From Williamsia muralis NBRC 105860 (lineage in GTDB: Bacteria > Actinomycetota > Actinomycetes > Mycobacteriales > Mycobacteriaceae), in the NCBI RefSeq assembly GCF_001598915.1, contig NZ_BDAP01000009.1, forward strand, positions 1 to 64,000: a DNA stretch of 64,000 nt, given 5' to 3'. Both the position numbers and the translations under genes were made by a program. A model generated the notes under the pieces. It had not been told where the DNA came from. It saw only the letters and a program-made list of their open reading frames with translations, and made no database searches. How positions within the stretch are numbered: the stretch's first letter is position 1; every line of letters starts with the position of its first letter. Below, piece after piece: positions 61,867-64,000 of the stretch.

Positions 61867-61974
61867 AGGAGGCGACAAGCGGGCAGTCTGCCGTCCTTTT
61901 TTGTGGTGGAGGGCGTGCCCGCTTTTGAGCGCGTGCAGCCCACGCGCGAGTAGCGAAGACGAGGAGGGTGGTCG

Positions 61975-62301
61975 GTGACCTATATCATCGCTGAGCCTTG
62001 CGTTGATGTGTTGGACAAGGCATGCGTCGAGGAATGCCCTGTCGACTGCATCTATGAGGGCGAACGGATGCTCTACATCCAGCCCGACGAATGTGTCGAC
62101 TGTGGTGCCTGTGAGCCGGTGTGCCCGGTGGAGGCCATCTTCTACGAAGACGATGTGCCGGACGAGTGGGAACCGTATGTCAACGCCAACGTCGACTTCT
62201 TCGATGATCTCGGTTCGCCTGGCGGTGCCAGCAAGGTGGGCAAGGTCGCGTACGACTCGCCGTTCGTCAAAGCGCTGCCTCCGATGAACACCGAGGACTG
62301 A
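61975..62301 (+). CDS. fdxC: Seven-iron ferredoxin FdxC
   Basis: A 108-residue ferredoxin with one 3Fe-4S and one 4Fe-4S cluster. Cluster Cys: CVDVLDKACVEECPVDC (first site) and CVDCGACEPVCP (second). The C-terminal extension (NANVDFFDDLGSPGGASKVG) is typical of actinobacterial FdxC/FdxA. It passes electrons to P450s and other reductases. GTG 61975 is preceded by gaggaggg. dapC follows eight bases later, as in M. tuberculosis Rv1177-Rv1178. Confidence 0.93.
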   Translation: MTYIIAEPCVDVLDKACVEECPVDCIYEGERMLYIQPDECVDCGACEPVCPVEAIFYEDDVPDEWEPYVNANVDFFDDLGSPGGASKVGKVAYDSPFVKALPPMNTED

Positions 62302-62308
62302 CTGCCCG

Positions 62309-63424
62309 ATGACAGTGGTGCGTGGCCGCGAACCGGTTTCCAGGCGGCTTCCGGATTTCCCCTGGGACACCCTCGCGGCCGCGAAGGCGCGGGCGACGGA
62401 GCATCGCGACGGCATCGTCGATCTCTCCGTGGGAACGCCGGTGGACCCGGTTGATCCGCTGATCCGGTCGGCACTGGCCGAGTCGTCGGGTTTTCCCGGC
62501 TACCCGGTGACCATCGGGACGCTCGAGGTCCGCAGCGCCGCGGTGGCCGCTCTTGCGCGCCGGCACGCGGTTCCCGGTCTCGACGAGACCATGATCTTGC
62601 CGGTGATCGGCACCAAAGAGGTCATCGCCGGTCTGCCGTCGACCCTGGGTATCGGACCGGGCGATCAAGTGGTGATTCCCGAAATCGCTTATCCCACCTA
62701 TGAAGTCGGTGCCCTGCTTGCCGGTGCGGAGCCGGTTCGCGCTGATTCGCTCACGCAGCTCGGACCGAGTTCGCCTGCCCTCCTGTACCTGAACTCGCCG
62801 TCGAACCCCACCGGGAAGGTCCTCGGGCTCGAGCACCTCCGCAAGGTCGTCCAGTGGGCGCGCGAGCGCGGGACGATCGTGGTGTCGGACGAGTGCTACC
62901 TGGGCCTGGCGTGGGACGACGAACCGCTGTCGATCCTCGACCCCCGGGTCACCGACGGTGATCTGACCGGTCTGCTGGCGGTCCATTCGTTGTCCAAGAC
63001 GTCGAACCTGGCGAGCTACCGCGCTGGTTTCCTCGCCGGCGACCCGGCGCTGATCGGGGAGCTGCTGGCCGTGCGCAAACACGCGGGCCTGATGGTCCCG
63101 TACGCGATGCAGGCGGCGATGGCCGCTGCGCTCGGCGACGACCATCACGTGGACGCCCAGCGGGAGCGTTACCGCGCCCGCCGCGAGACTCTCGCGGCGG
63201 CCGTTCGCAGCGCCGGGCTGAGGATCGATGAATCGGCCGCAGGTCTGTATTTGTGGGCGACCAGGGACGAGCCGTGCCGGGACACCGTCGACTGGCTTGC
63301 CGAGCGCGGCATCCTCGTCGCCCCAGGCGATTTCTACGGCCCGCGTGGCGTGCGCCATGTACGGTTCGCGCTGACCGCCACCGACGAACGGATTACGGCT
63401 GCGGCCACCCGCCTGGCATCCTGA
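62309..63424 (+). CDS. dapC: Succinyldiaminopimelate transaminase-type aminotransferase (DapC, actinobacterial)
   Basis: A 371-residue class I/II PLP enzyme. The Schiff-base Lys is in VHSLSKTSNLASYRAG; YLNSPSNPTGKV and VVSDECYLGLAWD are the cofactor-binding motifs, and VRFALT near the end holds the substrate-carboxylate Arg. Actinobacterial enzymes in this position make N-succinyl-L,L-diaminopimelate for lysine and peptidoglycan synthesis. ATG 62309 lies eight bases after fdxC; translation is probably coupled. Confidence 0.82.
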   Translation: MTVVRGREPVSRRLPDFPWDTLAAAKARATEHRDGIVDLSVGTPVDPVDPLIRSALAESSGFPGYPVTIGTLEVRSAAVAALARRHAVPGLDETMILPVIGTKEVIAGLPSTLGIGPGDQVVIPEIAYPTYEVGALLAGAEPVRADSLTQLGPSSPALLYLNSPSNPTGKVLGLEHLRKVVQWARERGTIVVSDECYLGLAWDDEPLSILDPRVTDGDLTGLLAVHSLSKTSNLASYRAGFLAGDPALIGELLAVRKHAGLMVPYAMQAAMAAALGDDHHVDAQRERYRARRETLAAAVRSAGLRIDESAAGLYLWATRDEPCRDTVDWLAERGILVAPGDFYGPRGVRHVRFALTATDERITAAATRLAS

Positions 63425-63592
63425 CCTGCAGATACATCACCTGTAGCCAATCTGAGACCGTTCCGTTACCCCATTTCGTCGACTTTGGGCGAAGCTGTGA
63501 TCAACCAGCTGGATCGATTGTCGAAACAGCTACCGCTACAAGGGATTCGAATGGCCGGCGCCGTCCACTCGTGAACCGGGTGAGGAGGCGTG

Positions 63593-64000
63593 ATGAGCAC
63601 ACAGCTGACCGGATCATCGATCGCGTGGCGTGCCCCGATCTCCGACCTGCTGGGCGATCTCGCGGATGCGGGGTCTCTGCGCTTCACAGAGGTGGTCGCC
63701 GAGAACATGACGCCCGGCGCGTTGCCGGACGGAGTGATCGATCTGCGCGCCCGAGGAGTGACGATCGTGGCGCACGGTGTCAGCCTGGGCCTCGCCGGAG
63801 CCGATGTACCCGACCCGGGGCGTTTGCGCCGACTGGCCGAACTCGCACGTGAACTCGAGTCGCCGGTGGTCAGCGAGCACATCGCGTTCGTCAGGGCCGC
63901 CGACTCGCCCGATCCTCTTCATGGCGACGTTCTGGAAGCCGGTCATCTGTTGCCGCCTCCCCGAACACGCGCGGCGTTGACAGTCCTGTGCGACAACGTC
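63593..64000 (+). CDS. DUF692 / MNIO family protein, cut by window end
   Basis: The first 136 residues of a protein open to the window edge. They match the DUF692 (multinuclear non-heme iron oxidase, MNIO) barrel: metal-ligand Glu in FTEVVAENM, the strands [11 protein letters not shown] and VVSEHIAFV with their His/Glu ligands, and [20 protein letters not shown] with the Asn. MbnB, the best known member, modifies a Cys-containing peptide in methanobactin synthesis; others act on RiPP peptides. ATG 63593 follows tgaggagg. No precursor peptide gene is visible upstream; a partner may lie beyond the edge. Confidence 0.8.
   Translation, partial: MSTQLTGSSIAWRAPISDLLGDLADAGSLRFTEVVAENMTPGALPDGVIDLRARGVTIVAHGVSLGLAGADVPDPGRLRRLAELARELESPVVSEHIAFVRAADSPDPLHGDVLEAGHLLPPPRTRAALTVLCDNV

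Larger units (their letters stand above)
61640..61974. other. Divergent intergenic region between CDO and fdxC
   Basis: This 335-bp gap holds regulatory DNA on both strands. On the plus strand is the fdxC promoter (61839-61866) and, after it, the gaggaggg ribosome site before GTG 61975. On the minus strand is a possible leader peptide (61684-61731) ending in two Cys codons, 44 bases before the CDO start. I see no known riboswitch. Confidence 0.5.

Noticed and set aside
1-64000. CRISPR arrays, insertion sequences, prophage or attachment sites, tRNA or rRNA genes
   Set aside because: No regularly spaced repeats, transposase or integrase genes, or RNA-gene landmarks were seen. DUF222/HNH genes are not counted as mobile elements here, though they may be associated with rearrangements.

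Overview
The window reads as a chromosomal segment of a high-GC actinobacterium of the Mycobacteriales, most like Gordonia or Williamsia. The evidence is gene content: fbiC (coenzyme F420), mshB (mycothiol), lpqW, a Rv1733c-like protein, two DUF222/13E12 HNH genes with mycobacterial-type SOS boxes, and an IdeR-type iron box. The typA-lpqW-mshB-(Rv1171-like)-fbiC ... fdxC-dapC order matches the M. tuberculosis Rv1165-Rv1178 neighbourhood. I saw no transposase, CRISPR array, rRNA or tRNA, and the genus cannot be fixed from the sequence alone.

Layout. 0-2 kb: an SOS-controlled DUF222/HNH gene. 1.6-6.4 kb: a copper island (His-rich DUF6153-like membrane protein, DUF305 lipoprotein, CPH-type P1B ATPase). 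Its two promoters each carry a CsoR-like operator between -35 and -10, and the ATPase gene runs by overlapping stop/start codons into an AraC regulator, a VOC protein and an F420-type oxidoreductase. 6.5-19.3 kb: a short UvrA-like ATPase, a PAS-GAF-GGDEF-EAL protein, a secreted glycerophosphodiesterase, a GH43 glycosidase, an alpha/beta hydrolase, an old-yellow-enzyme reductase, a Rv1733c-like protein and the cstA-ybdD pair. 19.4-21.7 kb: a scar in which two divergent genes have both lost their 5' ends, then a second SOS-boxed DUF222/HNH gene.

21.8-37.2 kb is an aldarate (glucarate/galactarate) catabolic region. One minus-strand operon carries an Opp-type ABC importer, a TauE/SafE permease, glucarate dehydratase and a 2-hydroxyacid dehydrogenase. 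A second carries alpha-ketoglutarate-semialdehyde dehydrogenase, KdgD and a second glucarate-dehydratase-like enolase, followed by a LysR regulator. A plus-strand 2-hydroxyacid dehydrogenase/Usp pair lies between them. Together these enzymes convert glucarate to 2-oxoglutarate.

37.5-47.6 kb holds cell-envelope, lipid and secreted functions: a WS/DGAT-like protein, a protein with twelve tandem decapeptide repeats, an HhH-GPD protein, a sugar MFS transporter, an enoyl-CoA hydratase, a PspC-domain protein, a lysoplasmalogenase, a secreted lipase and two paralogous secreted proteins. 47.9-51.6 kb is a thiBPQ thiamine importer. 51.6-64 kb is the conserved mutT2-typA-lpqW-mshB-fbiC-fdxC-dapC block. 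It is interrupted by a cysteine dioxygenase/rhodanese operon containing a 56-bp tandem duplication that creates a relay mini-ORF, and it ends in a truncated DUF692 (MNIO) gene at the window edge.

The observations I rate highest are the copper promoter architecture and overlapping operon, the decapeptide-repeat protein, the IdeR box in front of a 60-residue Cys-rich protein, the CDO/rhodanese duplication with a possible Cys-Cys leader peptide, and the Opp-linked aldarate cluster.
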